This document shows, in pieces, positions 34,331-46,104 of a stretch of DNA of 64,000 nt. The first letter of the stretch is position 1, and each line of letters opens with the position of its first letter. Made by a program: the position numbers and the translations under genes. The notes beneath the pieces were generated by a model that saw only the letters and a program-made list of their open reading frames with translations, did not search any database and was not told the origin of the DNA. This stretch comes from Epiperipatus broadwayi (lineage: Eukaryota > Onychophora > Udeonychophora > Euonychophora > Peripatidae): positions 26,025,426-26,089,425 of the forward strand of contig JAQFVV010000001.1 of assembly GCA_028023455.1 (NCBI GenBank), in the 5' to 3' direction.

Positions 34331-35070
34331 CTTCTTTCTTTTTCTTTTCTATTTATACTCTGCTATACCAAATGTTTCCGAATAGGTTCTTCTTCTTTTC
34401 CAGTTATACCTAGTAGCTCCCTCTTTCTATTTTATATAACTAAATATATTCTTATTTTTAATTCTTACTAATATTATCTTTATTTTTATTTTATAACTAG
34501 TAGTTTCCTCTTTCTATTTTTTATATAATAAAATCTATTCTTATTTTTAATCCCTGTTAATATTATTATTATATATTTTTATGTCAAAATTTTTTTCAGG
34601 CCCAAATCTCTATTTAATACTACTACTAGTAATAATAATATTAATCAGTATTAAATAGAGATTTGGCCCTGAAAGAAAATTTGACATAAAAATAATTCTG
34701 TTAGTAGGGATTAAAAACAAGAATAGATTTAATTATATAAAAAAATAGAAAGAGGAAACCACAGGTATAAATTAAAAATAAAGATAATATTAATAAAGAC
34801 TAAAAATATGAGTAGATTTAATTATATAAAAAATAGGTATAACTGGAAAATTTAAAAGTTTGAATAGTTAATAGTTAAGCCTTGAAAATATAAGTAGAAG
34901 TTAGGTATAAAATATGACAAAAAAAAATAGGTTAAAATAATTAGTAGTAAAAATATAAAAAGAAATAATATTATGGGTTAAAGAAATTTATAAATATTGA
35001 ATGTTAATATAATAAATAATAAAGTAAAATATAAATATATAATGTTAGAGTTAAATATTAAAAAAAAAAA

Positions 35071-35440
35071 CAAATTTAATAAGAATTATATATATATGAT
35101 CAATAGATGGCGTCTTTACCAAAACCGCCGAAACAAGTGTAAAATATTTTTACATAAACGCAAAAGGAGTCAGAATTAACTACCTCTTTCATTTTGCTCA
35201 TCTCCAGATCAGCTGATTTCAAGCTGGTTTGCTTTCGTCAGTGGATCTGGAGGTGAGCAAAATGAAAGAGGTAGTTAATTCTGACTCCTTTTGCGTTTAT
35301 GTAAAAATATTTTACACTTGTTTCGGTGGTTTTGGTAAAGACGCCATCTATTGATCATAAATAACAAGTGATAGCAAGTTACCTGACTAACTTGTTTTTG
35401 TTTTTCATATATATATACACACACATAATTATAGGAAGTA
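35071..35440. mobile_element. Insert in right arm of the inverted duplication: palindrome with hammerhead
   Basis: Absent from the left arm. Its core, 35096-35358, is a long palindrome: arms of about 112 bp beginning ATGATCAATAGATGGCGTC differ at very few positions, around a 35-40 nt unpaired centre. The same 27-residue translation appears on both strands because of the symmetry. The centre is the hammerhead core at 35206-35241. Flanking AT-rich bases to 35440 belong to the insert. Confidence 0.75.
35195..35262 (-). ncRNA. Hammerhead ribozyme (type I, short palindromic stem III)
   Basis: On the minus strand: CTGACGA (35241-35235), stem II AAGC/GCTT (35234-35231 and 35224-35221), GAAA (35220-35217), stem III ATCAG/CTGAT (zero-loop palindrome, 35217-35208), then cleavage triplet ATC with predicted cut after 35207. 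All core nucleotides fit CUGANGA...GAAA...UH. Stem I is formed by the surrounding palindrome, TGGAG on the 3' side with CTCCA upstream, and could extend for over 100 bp. Short palindromic stem III is typical of hammerheads in Penelope-like elements and retrozymes, which may act as dimers. A PLE fragment on the same strand lies 0.7 kb upstream (36232-35952). Confidence 0.75.
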
Positions 35441-35825
35441 ATAACTGATAAATACAAAATATAAAAAAACTTTTAAAATGCATTATATATAAAGAGATTA
35501 AAATTATATATAGAGAAGTATATAAAGATATGTAGGTATATGAATATTAATTATAAGATAGAATATATGTATTTATATAAAATTTGAAATTATACGTTCA
35601 TGTATATTTTTATTCATGTATTTGTATTTGTTATAGTTCTGAAGGAGATAGCTGGGGCAATCAAAACCATCAATAGTGGGTTATAATTATTTAAAGCATT
35701 GTAAAAGTATTAAAGAAAGTAAATGATATTAATATTGTAAATTGTTTTTCTCTTCACTAGTAAAAATTTGAAATTATAAATATGCGACTTTTTCGCATGC
35801 ATTGGTGAAGCTATAATTATACTTA

Positions 35826-35880
35826 AAATAATGTGTAATAGGTCTGCTTAGCGCTTTCAAGATTTAATGTTCGAATCTCA
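35826..35880 (+). repeat. tRNA-like B box remnant
   Basis: TGTTCGAATCTC (about 35869) fits a Pol III B box, and GGTCTGCTTAGCGC upstream is a weak A-box-like stretch. No cloverleaf. Likely a SINE scrap. Confidence 0.3.
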
Positions 35881-35951
35881 TACTCATAGCTTTGTGAATG
35901 AAGATTGCTGTGATTTATTGTACACATATGCAAATGAGTGTGAATATTTAA

Positions 35952-36232
35952 TTAGTTAGTCCATTGTTTAGGGAGAGCAAAGCATGCCTCCCTTTTATTA
36001 ATGGCACTGAGATCATTTGCTATGTGAAAAGCTTCTTTAACCTTTCTCCTGGCATCACTCTTCTCTGTACAAATTATTTGGGCAGAACTAGGTTCGAATA
36101 CATGGCCTGTAGCCACCTGGTGACCCCAGAACACTGATGCTCCCACACCTTTATCCCCAACCCTGTCGTATGCATACCTGTGTTGGTAAATTCTTGCATT
36201 AAGGTTAGCCCAAGTCTCACTGAGTCACATAT
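35952..36232 (-). pseudogene. Penelope-like element fragment: GIY-YIG endonuclease C-terminus
   Basis: The minus frame, open from about 36232 with no start codon, reads SETWANLNARIYQHRYAYDR and continues without a stop through VEHQ-like text, GHVFEPSSAQII, RRKVKEAFHI and AINKREACF to the stop near 35952. It aligns with the C-terminus at 41.8-42.1 kb (KRKVKEACFI, AINRKDSCF). The Arg of the LNARI block and the Glu of KEAFHI fit GIY-YIG catalytic residues. The RT part is missing. Confidence 0.75.
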
Positions 36233-38440
36233 TTATAAAGATAAAGTTATAAACTATAATTGACATGATTAATAAATGTTATTTTGTAAGTAAGAATACA
36301 AATCACAAATTGGTTCAAAGTGTTATCGATTCATATTATAAAAATAATTAACATTAACTAATTATTAGAAATCAAACACATTTAACACTTTTACAAGTGC
36401 ATTATTAATTATTATAGCTTAAGTTAAAACTTTTTGAAATACATTACATAATTCCACAATTAATATAGTATTAGTTTTCTGATAATCATGTGCTAAAAAT
36501 ATTAAATATTTGTAAATAGAGAGCAACAATTATTTTTCTATCAAATTTAAATGTGATGAGATAACCTGCTTTCTTCAAATCTGCACAACATTAATGCAGA
36601 AAATACTGAAAGAAAAAAATAAGGAACAACTAATATCAAATTTATCATTAGTTACAAATTATTGCCACACAGCTAAGATAATGTAAACTATTCTGTTAAT
36701 AAAAGTCTTGAGTAAGAAAAATAATTATTTACATTTGCAATTTTATAAATATTAAGATCATATAATTTACAAAAAAAGTAGAAGATATTTTAAATAATTT
36801 GGTATTATCAATGAAAATATTATCAAAACATAATATAATTTAATAATATCCAATATTGCCTATAGAAATAATTGCAATATAGTACATGAGAAACATATCA
36901 TATTTCAATTGTATTTTTATTTCTTTTTCAGACAGCATACAAACATTTATTTGATTAATTCATATTAATCTAATACCATTATACTTCAGCTGACACTTAG
37001 ATATTCATTTACTAATCAAAAACTGAATTACTAGTTGAATTCTATACATATTTGGTAACTTAAAAAAATATTAAGATTGAATCAAGAAACTATTAACAGG
37101 TATTAACTCACCTATTCATAAATCCTAGATCACAGGCCAGATAATTTCTTATATTTAAATCTTTAAATAGTTATAATTCAATATGTTTTAACAAAAATCT
37201 TGTATCAATTATTATATAATAAAAGTTTCTAATTTTGTCCACATGTTCTCAATAAAGATTTTAAACAATTAACATTTAATATATATTATTCCTGCATAAA
37301 GTTAGTTTTTAAAAATCAGTAGTTGTTATATCAACATTTCAAAAATAAGAAAATATCAGCTGCAATATAGTCAATAATTCATAAGTTCATATAAAAATGA
37401 CAAAATATCAATTATCTGTATTACATACCCTACATTTATCTATTTAAGTATGAGCATTATGTGTATAATTCATTATCCCCCTTCCCTCCCCCATGCAATT
37501 TCTCCTATAAAGAATAATTGTATGCCATATCATCTATAATAAATTATATAATGAAAAATCTCTAAAAAAAATCCGAAATGCAAGCTCCATCAGAAGTATC
37601 AAACTCTCCAACACTATCACTACTAATATTTTGAAAATTTGTGTTTTACGACTATGTCATGTGTTTTGGAAAATTCTTGATCAATAAGTCTTTTTTTATT
37701 TCAAAATACTGTTTAAGCAATTCTGCATTTTTATCCTATGAATGACAATGTATAAATAGATGAATTACAAAATCATCCTTATTTATTATATCAAAATAAC
37801 AAAATGTTGTAAATTAAATAGCATTTTGAACCATGTTTTTTAAAAATACTTAAATCAAAAAAATATGCTTTAAGCTTATCATTATGGAATATTTATAGAT
37901 CATCTACTATTTTATGATTGAGAATATGATAACTAAATACTATTAGATTACTTTTGAAAAACAGCTTCTCTAATTTATCTTACTGTCAGTTTGGAGATAT
38001 CTCTCATGAAATAATTGTCACTAAAATATTTTGTCAATTTAGTATCCATCACATTTTGATATGATATTCGGTGATTATTAGTCACATCACTTCTTTTCAT
38101 ATTATTAATTGAATGCATTATAGTCTATCGTGTTATATGATAATGATAATAAAAAAGATATATTTATTTTCTTAGTTTCTAATAAAAAATATTATTTCTC
38201 AACTATTTGTTATGTTTATTAAATGGATATTTAATGGCAATTAAATTTATTTTAAAATTTAAAACTAATCAATTTTTAAAATAATTGCAAATTAAAAATT
38301 GAAAAAAATAAAATCATAAAAATGTAAATTTATTTTACAACAAAAAGAAAATAGAAATGTATTAATAAATTAAATCTTTCAAAATATTAAAAAAATTTAA
38401 ATAAAACAAAATAATTTAAAATATTCATATATATATAAAA
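36233..38440. other. AT-rich stretch, no gene seen
   Basis: Over 2 kb with dense stops in all frames and no repeat match that I can see to other parts of the window. Confidence 0.45.
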
Positions 38441-38539
38441 TTAAGAGCGTGCTAATGGCTCTAAACAAGCTTTTTTTTTTTTTATTTATGATAAATGCTA
38501 CTACAAGAGAAGGCATTCAAATCATTTTTATCTTGGATT

Positions 38540-38600
38540 GTCCCCATCTCCAGACCGGTTTCGACCTATGGGTCTCTTCAGTGAGGAGTTGGGACATTAG
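38540..38600 (-). ncRNA. Hammerhead ribozyme (type I, ACCGGT stem III)
   Basis: Minus strand: CTGAAGA (38581-38575), stem II GACC-CATA-GGTC (38574-38563), GAAA (38562-38559), stem III palindrome ACCGGT (38559-38554), then C at 38553 completing the GTC triplet, with a predicted cut between 38553 and 38552. Stem I pairs TGG after the cut with TCA/CTCCTCA before the core, and further out GGGAC with GTCCC (about 38548-38541 and 38588-38593), interrupted by an internal loop. The flanks CTCCTCA and TGGAGAT are shared with the hammerhead-like cores of family C. The minus-strand PLE copy at 40864-40222 ends 1.6 kb upstream. Confidence 0.8.
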
Positions 38601-38664
38601 ATTTAAAAACCCAACTCAAGCAAAGCATTTATCTAAAAGTTAATTGTTAGAAGAAGATCTGAAA

Positions 38665-38666
<2 letters not shown>

Positions 38667-38750
<84 letters not shown>
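38667..38750. repeat. (TA)n microsatellite
   Basis: About 84 bp of uninterrupted TA. Confidence 0.98.
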
Positions 38751-38754
<4 letters not shown>

Positions 38755-40221
38755 TAAAATTGACTTTTCTCAAAAAGTTAACTGATTTTACATAGGTAAT
38801 TACATATTAACATAAATAAGTTTATGTAATTCTAACTTGTGAGTTACTACAGATGTGTAATATATAAAATATAGTTTAAAATTATATAACTGAAAAAAAT
38901 ATATAGATTTTAAAAACACATTCTTGTTAAAAAATTTTCAGCGGATTATTAGCTTTAATATTTTAATGTATAGCAAACAAATTTTTTAAAAAAAAAGAAT
39001 TTTACATCTAAATATATTTAAATTATGGAATTATTTACAAATAAAATGACTTTATTAATTATTCTTCTATGCAAACATCATGTAAAAATATAGCTTGTTA
39101 ATTTCTTAATCTTTTTTTTTTCTAAATAAAAGTGTGTAGATGAATTTTTTCCAGGATAAAACAGTATATCCCCAGATAAATAATCTAGTAGATAACCGCT
39201 AAGACAATGTATGAGGATTTAATAAACAAATTCAGTACAAATATTGTATTCATTTTAATAAACCAAATTGTTAAAAATTTAAACAAAATGCTTTATCAAA
39301 TTATTCTTTAAAAAATTATTATAAAATATAAATCAATACTTAATTACACAGTTATTCTCAAAAACTCAAAAGAATTGCTCAACATGCTGTTCAATCAAAA
39401 TATATTTGTAATTCCAACCTTTTAAAACTTTTCTTGGAAAAATGTAATTCAAAAAGCAAATACATACATGTATACTATGAAAAGCTTGTTTAATACTTTA
39501 ACAATATAGTATGCTGAACATGCTTTCTACTAACTGGTAGTCATATTCATACTGCTAAAAGTAATATTTTTCTTTATATATCCAATTAAAATATCTAGTT
39601 AAACTAATTTTAAATGTTTCACACACACACACACACAATTATTAGCATCCCTATAAACATGTTCTAGGTTACAAAGACTTAACAATATTGTGGAATAATC
39701 AAATAACATAAAAATGAATAAATAATACTTTTCAAAAAAATTCTTGAAATTTATTTGAATAGGTTTTTTTTTTTAATGGCAAATACATTACTTTCATATT
39801 ATTTTTACTACATTTTATTTTTTATTTTAAATAATTGTATACTTAGGTTAATTTTTTATTATCACACATTCATAAATATTTACCATGTTAAGTGATTAAT
39901 TTTCAATACTGCTTTCTCTTATAGCCTTACTACATTTTATTAACTCAATTTAAATAATGGTGCATAGTTCCATGATCTGATTTCTATATTACTTAAATGC
40001 TTTGAAACTCAACTTGAGGATTGAAGGAAGAAACTTAATTCCTGAAAAGATCAACTGGAATAAAGTTCTTGTAATAATTTTATTATATAAATTTCTTTAA
40101 ACAGTTTCAACAGAATAATTTTGAATAAATTTAATTTATTCTTTAAAAAAAATCAAAATATGTTACAATAGATTTTAGATTAATGAAAAGCTGAAGAGAT
40201 TAAAATTCACTTCAATATATT
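38751..40221. other. AT-rich stretch, no gene seen
   Basis: It includes a fragment like the 22.9-kb fold-back (39480-39535) and (CA)n at 39619-39638. No coding signal. Confidence 0.45.
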
Positions 40222-40864
40222 ATTACTTGAAAATCTGGAGATAACTTATTAATTAACTGTTTTGCAATAGAATGAATAAATGGTAAAACTATACGAGGTT
40301 TTTCAATCTTGTCAGGTTTAAACTGCAAATTATGTAAAAATTTTACAACTCTATTGTTAATAATTGAATGTTTATGTCCAAGTTCGACTAAGTCCTCAAT
40401 AAAACAAATAAGATTTTCTTTCCTATGTGCCTCAAATTTGCAAAGATGGTGGTTTCTATATAAAAATGAATTCAAAGATGCCAACTTATGCACTTGGGGT
40501 GAGTATGAGTGCGGATGAATTAAACCCCTAACTTCAATAGGTTTCACAAACATACGGTAGTCCAAATTATCCTCTGTTCTATGCACAAAAATATCTAAAT
40601 ATTTCACTTCCTGTAATGCATCTTCCCAGTTTATCATAAGATTTAAACTGGTAGCCTCATGAATACTACTTTGAATCTCCAAAATGATATTTTCAGGAGC
40701 CACAATAAATATATCATCTACATATCTAGTGTAGATAATATCTGGTACAGAGTTAATAAATGTAGGAATAATACTATGTTCAAAATGGTCTAAAACTATA
40801 CTAGAAAGAATTCCACTAAGAGGAAGTCCCATAGGCCAACCATTCATCATTTGAAAACAAAAAT
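40222..40864 (-). pseudogene. Penelope-like RT fragment, inverted partner
   Basis: A 212-codon open frame (40850-40212) holds the PLE RT palm and beyond: GWPMGLPLSGILSSIVLDHF (motif B), YTRYVDDIFIV (motif C, catalytic YVDD kept), KYLDIFVHRTED and a long conserved linker ending in FQV. It is the inverse of 41035-41676, nearly identical at protein level with about a dozen substitutions, and open where the partner has a stop. Motif A and the endonuclease are missing. It runs head to head with the plus copy across a 170-bp spacer. Confidence 0.85.
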
Positions 40865-42076
40865 TTTAAATCGGCAGTGCTGGATGTTATGGAATTGTAT
40901 GGGTCCATTGATCGTAAGCAGTCAATAGATATAGTCAAGTTATCTTTACTTGATAAAGTCTTTCCATCTAATAAAGTTGACTTTATTGTTGGATTTTTGA
41001 CTTGGCTGGATGAAAATTTAGTAGCTACATTTAAAGATTCTTGTTTTCAAATGATGAATGGTTGGCCTATGGGACTTCCTCTTAGTGGAATTCTTTCTAG
41101 TATAGTTTTAGACCATTTTGAACGTAGTATTATTCCTACATTTATTAACTCTGTACCAGATATTATCTACACTAGATATGTAGATGATATATTTATTGTG
41201 GCTCCTGAAAATATCATTTTGGAGATTCAAAGTAGTATTCATGAGGCTACCAGTTTAAATCTTACGATAAATTGGGAAGATGCATAACAGAAAGTGAAAT
41301 ATTTAGATATTATTGTGCATAGAACAGAGGATCATTTGGACTACCATATGTTTGTGAAACCTATTAAAGTTAGGGGTTTAATTCATCCGCATTCATACTC
41401 TCCCCAAGTGCACAAGTTGGCATCTTTGAATTCATTTTTATATAGAAACCACCATCTTTGCAAATTTGAGGCACATAGAAAAGAAAATCTTATTTGTTTT
41501 ATTGAGGACTTAGTCAAACTTGGACATAAACGTTCAATTATTAACAATAGAGTTGTAAAACTTTTACATAATTTGCAGTTTAAACCTGACAAGATTGAAA
41601 AACCTCGTATAGTTTTACCATTTATTCATTCTATTGCAAAACAGTTAATTAATAAGTTATCTCCAGATTTTCAAGTAATTTTTCATTCACCTCCAAATAC
41701 GAATAGATTGATTAACAATTCAAAATTTAAAATTAAATCTAACTTAACTCAGCATGTGGTTTATAGTGTTTCTTGTCCTCATAAAGATTGTGGTTCTATT
41801 TATTATGATGAAACTAAAACCAATATTTTAAATAAAGTGTCACAGCATAAATATTTATATCATCATACTAAAACTAAATTTTTGGGAAATTCAGTGTTTG
41901 TGGAACATGAAAATAAGGCTGGACACTTATGTCAACCAGTAGAGGCAAAATTAGTATGTATGGAGAAGAATGACGTAAAGCGTAAGGTTAAAGAAGCTTG
42001 TTTTATAGCTGGTAATCCTAATGCTATTAATAGAAAGGATTCTTGTTTTAATATTTCTAAAATATGGACTTTATAA
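40862..42076 (+). pseudogene. Penelope-like element RT and GIY-YIG endonuclease, one in-frame stop
   Basis: One frame from about 40862 to 42076 is open except for a TAA at 41285-41287 (WEDA-stop; the inverted copy has Leu TTA there). It starts inside RT: VLDVMELYGSID (motif A), GWPMGLPLSG (B), YTRYVDDIFIV (C), KYLDIIVHRTED (D/E region). It then has a linker and the endonuclease: CPHKDCGSIYYDET, VEHENKAGH, RRK-like VKRKVKEACFI. The GIY-YIG second half is YYD in place of YIG, and the expected Arg is Lys (ILNKV), so nicking is probably lost. PLEs insert by target-primed reverse transcription. The 5' part of RT is missing; a GTG at 40877 is the first start-like codon but the true protein began further upstream. 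Confidence 0.85.
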
Positions 42077-42692
42077 TATTTATTTATTTATATTGTATTT
42101 TATTTATTTATTTAGAGTTAGTTTACATCTTATTTGAGATACGCATTTTGCTTGTGAATAAGTGTTTATATTTTGTATTTGTTTTGTATTGAGCTATGAT
42201 TATGGAGGCTTAAGTCCCCCAAAAGCGCTCAGCTTTATTGTTATAATTTTATATTTAAAGCTTCAGAAACTGTGTTTTATCACAGTTAATTTTTAATTTA
42301 TTGATTTTTGTTGAAGTATATACATACATTCTTTTCATGGAATTATAACTGTAAAAAGAACCTTTTTTTTTTTTTACCAGCTTTAAATTCTCTTTTATTT
42401 TTTTATATTTTAAAACAACATTTATCATCTATACACACATATGCCAAATAAAAATATATTAAACCCATCAACACCATCATTCTTTATTAACTTAGTAAAT
42501 ACATATACGTTTGTCTGTGTGACTTTTTCAAAAAATAAATCAAACAATAAAATAAATAAAAATTATGTATAAAACCTATCGTCTTCTTTGTAACAGGGTT
42601 TAATACTTAATCTAGATGGAATTAGAAGGAATTTGAATCCAGACTTTTAAGCTCTGATTAGTCATTCATTCCAACTTATACACCCAATATGT

Positions 42693-42743
<51 letters not shown>

Positions 42744-44517
42744 CAGTTTTATTCCTAGTAATAGTAACATGTTAAGTTATCTCTACATTATCTCAAACAA
42801 TGGTTGGTACAACCCTTGGCAAGGCATCTGCATTATTAGGTAATGATAAATTACAAAACCTGTTTTATAAATTAGATAAATACACATACACACAAATATT
42901 TTATTGCCCCAGCTGCCCCATCAAGAATGAATTATGTACATGAATAATGATATTAATAACACCTATACAATTATTATATTAGGAATTAGACAATACACAA
43001 AAAATATAATATAAATATACACCTTACTCTAAGTAAGCAGACAATATTTAGAGTAGATAGGTTAGTATAAATAAAAATTGACCAACCAAAAGAAAAAAAA
43101 TATATTCATATAATATAATAATGAAAATAATAATTCTTTCTTTCATTTTCTTCATCTTTTACTTCCATAAATTAGTTATATAACAATTAAACTGACACTT
43201 TAATCATCTGATTACAGCAATCATCAAAATTATTTTTATTTCCCATTTCAACACAATTATATTGGTGTTAGTACAATTATTAATCCCATCTTTTTGACTG
43301 AATTGCACATAAACAATTTAATACACATGGTTCTTTAATAATTGTTGAATTTACAGATTAACAAAATAAAGCACACTTGCTCTATTTCTTACAAATAATT
43401 TATGGTATTTTTCCAATGGTTGGTCCTATGCTTGATTAATGAGTTTGTCATACTTTAGTTGGATTATTATCAGGCAACAGTAGATCTCTTCTTTTTTTTG
43501 GGGGGGGGTAAGACACATGTATCTAATACAACTGGGATGGAGCAATTAACTTTTTTTCTTCATGCTAGGTTATATTTCATTTAAAGGCTGAAAAATATTA
43601 TTTCTTCATTCATAGAACAACAATGCCAGTCAAGAGACATACTACTAGAGCTTCTAGCAATTCATTATAATAAAATTTAAATCATATACAAATAAAGTCA
43701 TTACATCTTTAAATAATATTGCAATCTTCATATTCCAACTTTTAGCACATATATATATATATATATATATACTGTCTGGTAATGGATTTTACAAAAAAAT
43801 CTTCTAGACTATGCTCTTCACCAACAAAACATATTCTAATATTAAATTTACAGCTACAGTTTTTTTAATATATTAGGAAGTGTTTTTGAACAACAACTTA
43901 ACTGCTTCCATCCAAACTTTACCTCAATATTGTGTTTATCAAAAAACAACTTAGTTACCCACCCCCTACAAACATTTTCAAGGGTCTAATTTTCAAAAAC
44001 ATAGAAAAGAAAAAAAAACATATGACAGAGTTTCATAATTGGAAACAAAAAAAAGGAAAACAGAAAATAAGAAAAATCTCTTTAGTAATACAGATTTATT
44101 TTGAAATATGCATTTATATAAGTAAAATTTAAAAAGGAGAATTTTATTGCAAAGTTAATAACTTTGTTTCAAATCTGTTTTACTTTTTCTTTCTTTCCAA
44201 AAATTGATTTTATAATTAATTAAAAAAACTATTTTGTTTTAATTTAATATACATACAGACATATTTGTTTGAGAAAAAATTTAAGAAATTCACATAGACA
44301 CTACTCAATTGAATAAAACTTAACCTTTATCAAATGTCATTATTTATTACTGCTACATTCAACAATTATATTTTATACATGTAGCTGGCTTGCTACAATA
44401 TAAATATATACTGTAATTGTTCAGACTACAAATATAATAGTATATAGTCTGACCATACTAGCTACATTCATAACATAAGAAATATTTTCTAATTAAACAA
44501 ATTTTAAATGTATATAT
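42077..44517. other. PLE 3' flank and AT-rich sequence, no gene seen
   Basis: (TTTA)n follows the PLE stop (42083-42115). (AT)n at 42699-42742 and 43748-43770. 42610-42670 is a minus-strand fragment of SINE-like family B (GGAATTTGAATCCAGACTTT AAGCTC). No hammerhead core is seen downstream of the plus-strand PLE. Confidence 0.5.
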
Positions 44518-46100
44518 TGTACCGGTATAAATCCACCACGCTTACTCATACACAGTACCCGAGTTCAAACCCAGTCCACGTTTAAGAATAAATTCCAAAA
44601 CGCCAACTAAATTCAAACCCAAACCCCGGTATGACTAACCGATGATGACTTTATACCAGCACGGGGTTATCCCTTTTCTAGCTCAGCTCAGAACATAGAC
44701 TAATTCTTACAGTTAATGATATCTATATTTATTATACTCTAGATATTGGAACGGTCATTCATGTAACGTATATATTTAAGTTGCCAATACAGACAGTAAG
44801 TGGCTACCTAGATTTAGAGAGTAATAAGGTGGAGGACACAAAAAGTAGATTAAATAAAGTGTTTAATAAGAAAAATAGAAACATATAAATATAGCGTTCA
44901 ACAGTACGGTAAGACTTCCATGAATCCTCTTGTATTTAGCTACTAGTCTTTAGCGATCATTTTATCTAGTGAACAAACTCATGCCAATAGCTGTGTAGTT
45001 AAATGGTTGACGAGTGGCTAAGAGAATCAGAGTATTTGAGCATTGAAAAGATATTTATCTACAGGTTTTTTTTATTAACTTATTTTATTCGAATCGACTC
45101 GAGCCGTTACGTAGGCGAACAGTTGGATGTGGTTTTATATAAATACAGCATGGAAGATAGATGTACTGGTGGTTGCCTATATTCAAGAGCCCTACAGTAA
45201 TCACTTGCGGTGCATTAACGGAATACCGGGCGGCTTGTACTTTGACAAGGCTTAATGCCCCCAAGTAGCTCCGGGACACGACAACCAGCCGGGATCCTTT
45301 CGAACCCGGTGATCCAAGAGATTACCTGGGAAAGAAACTGCTTTCATTCCCCAATGGTAGTATGGCGAGACGCTAACTTCAGCGAAGGGAAGGCATTGCC
45401 ACAGACATCAAGGACGAGTACTTGAAGTGGATTTTTTAAAAGAAATTATACAAAACCTGGAATCTATTCGTCTATTTCTACGCCACAGGCTGAGATCCTT
45501 ATCCCAATAAAATATAGCGGAATTAAACTGACCGCGAAAACAATAATTAATTAAATTTACTCTGAAACCCCTAACCCTCCAGGTTGACAGGCGGTAGCGA
45601 TAGTATCAAATTATACAATGAGTTATTTCTCAGATCATACATGACATTAATATAACACTTTGAAACCAACATATATATTTAAAATTGAACCTTAGATTGC
45701 AATTATATGACAACTTAAAATAGAATAATAAAAAGGGATTTAACATTTACCAACTCGAAATATAAAAGAATATTTAATTCAGAAAACGAACTTACTTTTA
45801 AAAATAACTTGATCATTATTGTACACTAGTTTACACAGAGTTGGGAAATATTACTATTGGCATCGTTTGTTTATGGAATACGCAACACAAAAAAAAACAT
45901 AAATGCATTCATTTAAAGTATTAGTACTATTAATTACAATTTATATAAATTATTTCTAAAGACTAGAGCGGAGGACTAAAAGAAAAGAAAATTTACTGAC
46001 AGGTTAAACAATAGCATTATAAACGACATAAAAACTTACATGTAATTTATTTGATTGATAACATTAAGCTCGGGAGAAAGTTAAAAGTTCGTGTAACACA
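44518..46100 (+). mobile_element. LTR-like block, possible solo LTR
   Basis: It begins TGTACCGGTATAAA, with TTTATACC in inverse 130 bp later, and is markedly GC-richer than its surroundings. TATATAAATA at about 45136 may be a TATA box on the plus strand. Candidate end GTGTAACACA at 46091-46100. No second copy in the window and no target duplication, so LTR identity is inferred from the TG...CA ends, palindromic start and position next to the next element. Confidence 0.35.
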
Positions 46101-46104
46101 GTTA

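Larger units (their letters stand above)
31016..34395 (-). mobile_element. 5'-truncated CR1-like LINE inserted in inverted-repeat arm
   Basis: The right arm reads AACTGGAAAA-TTTAAAAGTT (34841-34860) without interruption; in the left arm the matching bases are separated by exactly 31016-34395. The insertion is blunt, with no target duplication. The first 300 bp on the minus strand match the CR1-like copy at 21690-22005. ORF2 is present from mid-endonuclease to the end in pieces (33719-34330, 32383-33125, 31124-32382). Confidence 0.8.
30430..35740. repeat. Large inverted duplication with an insertion in each arm
   Basis: The centre lies at 34620-34645 between CCAAATCTCTATTTAATACT and its inverse. 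The left arm is 34619 down to 34396, then 31015 down to 30430; the right arm is 34646 to 35740. Paired blocks include TATGTCAAA/TTTGACATA, AGTTATACC/GGTATAACT, the TGTTAGAGTTAAATATT block (35042 and inverse near 30810) and TTTTGATTGCCCC/GGGGCAATCAAAA (30503 and 35659). The left arm is split by a LINE (31016-34395), the right by a palindromic hammerhead-bearing insert (about 35071-35440). Without inserts each arm is about 0.8 kb. Arms differ noticeably, so the duplication is old. Confidence 0.8.

Noticed and set aside
44518-46100. Host gene exon in the GC-richer block at 45.0-45.5 kb
   Set aside because: No long ORF or splice pattern; overlapping 64-65 codon ORFs on both strands. LTR-like features fit better.
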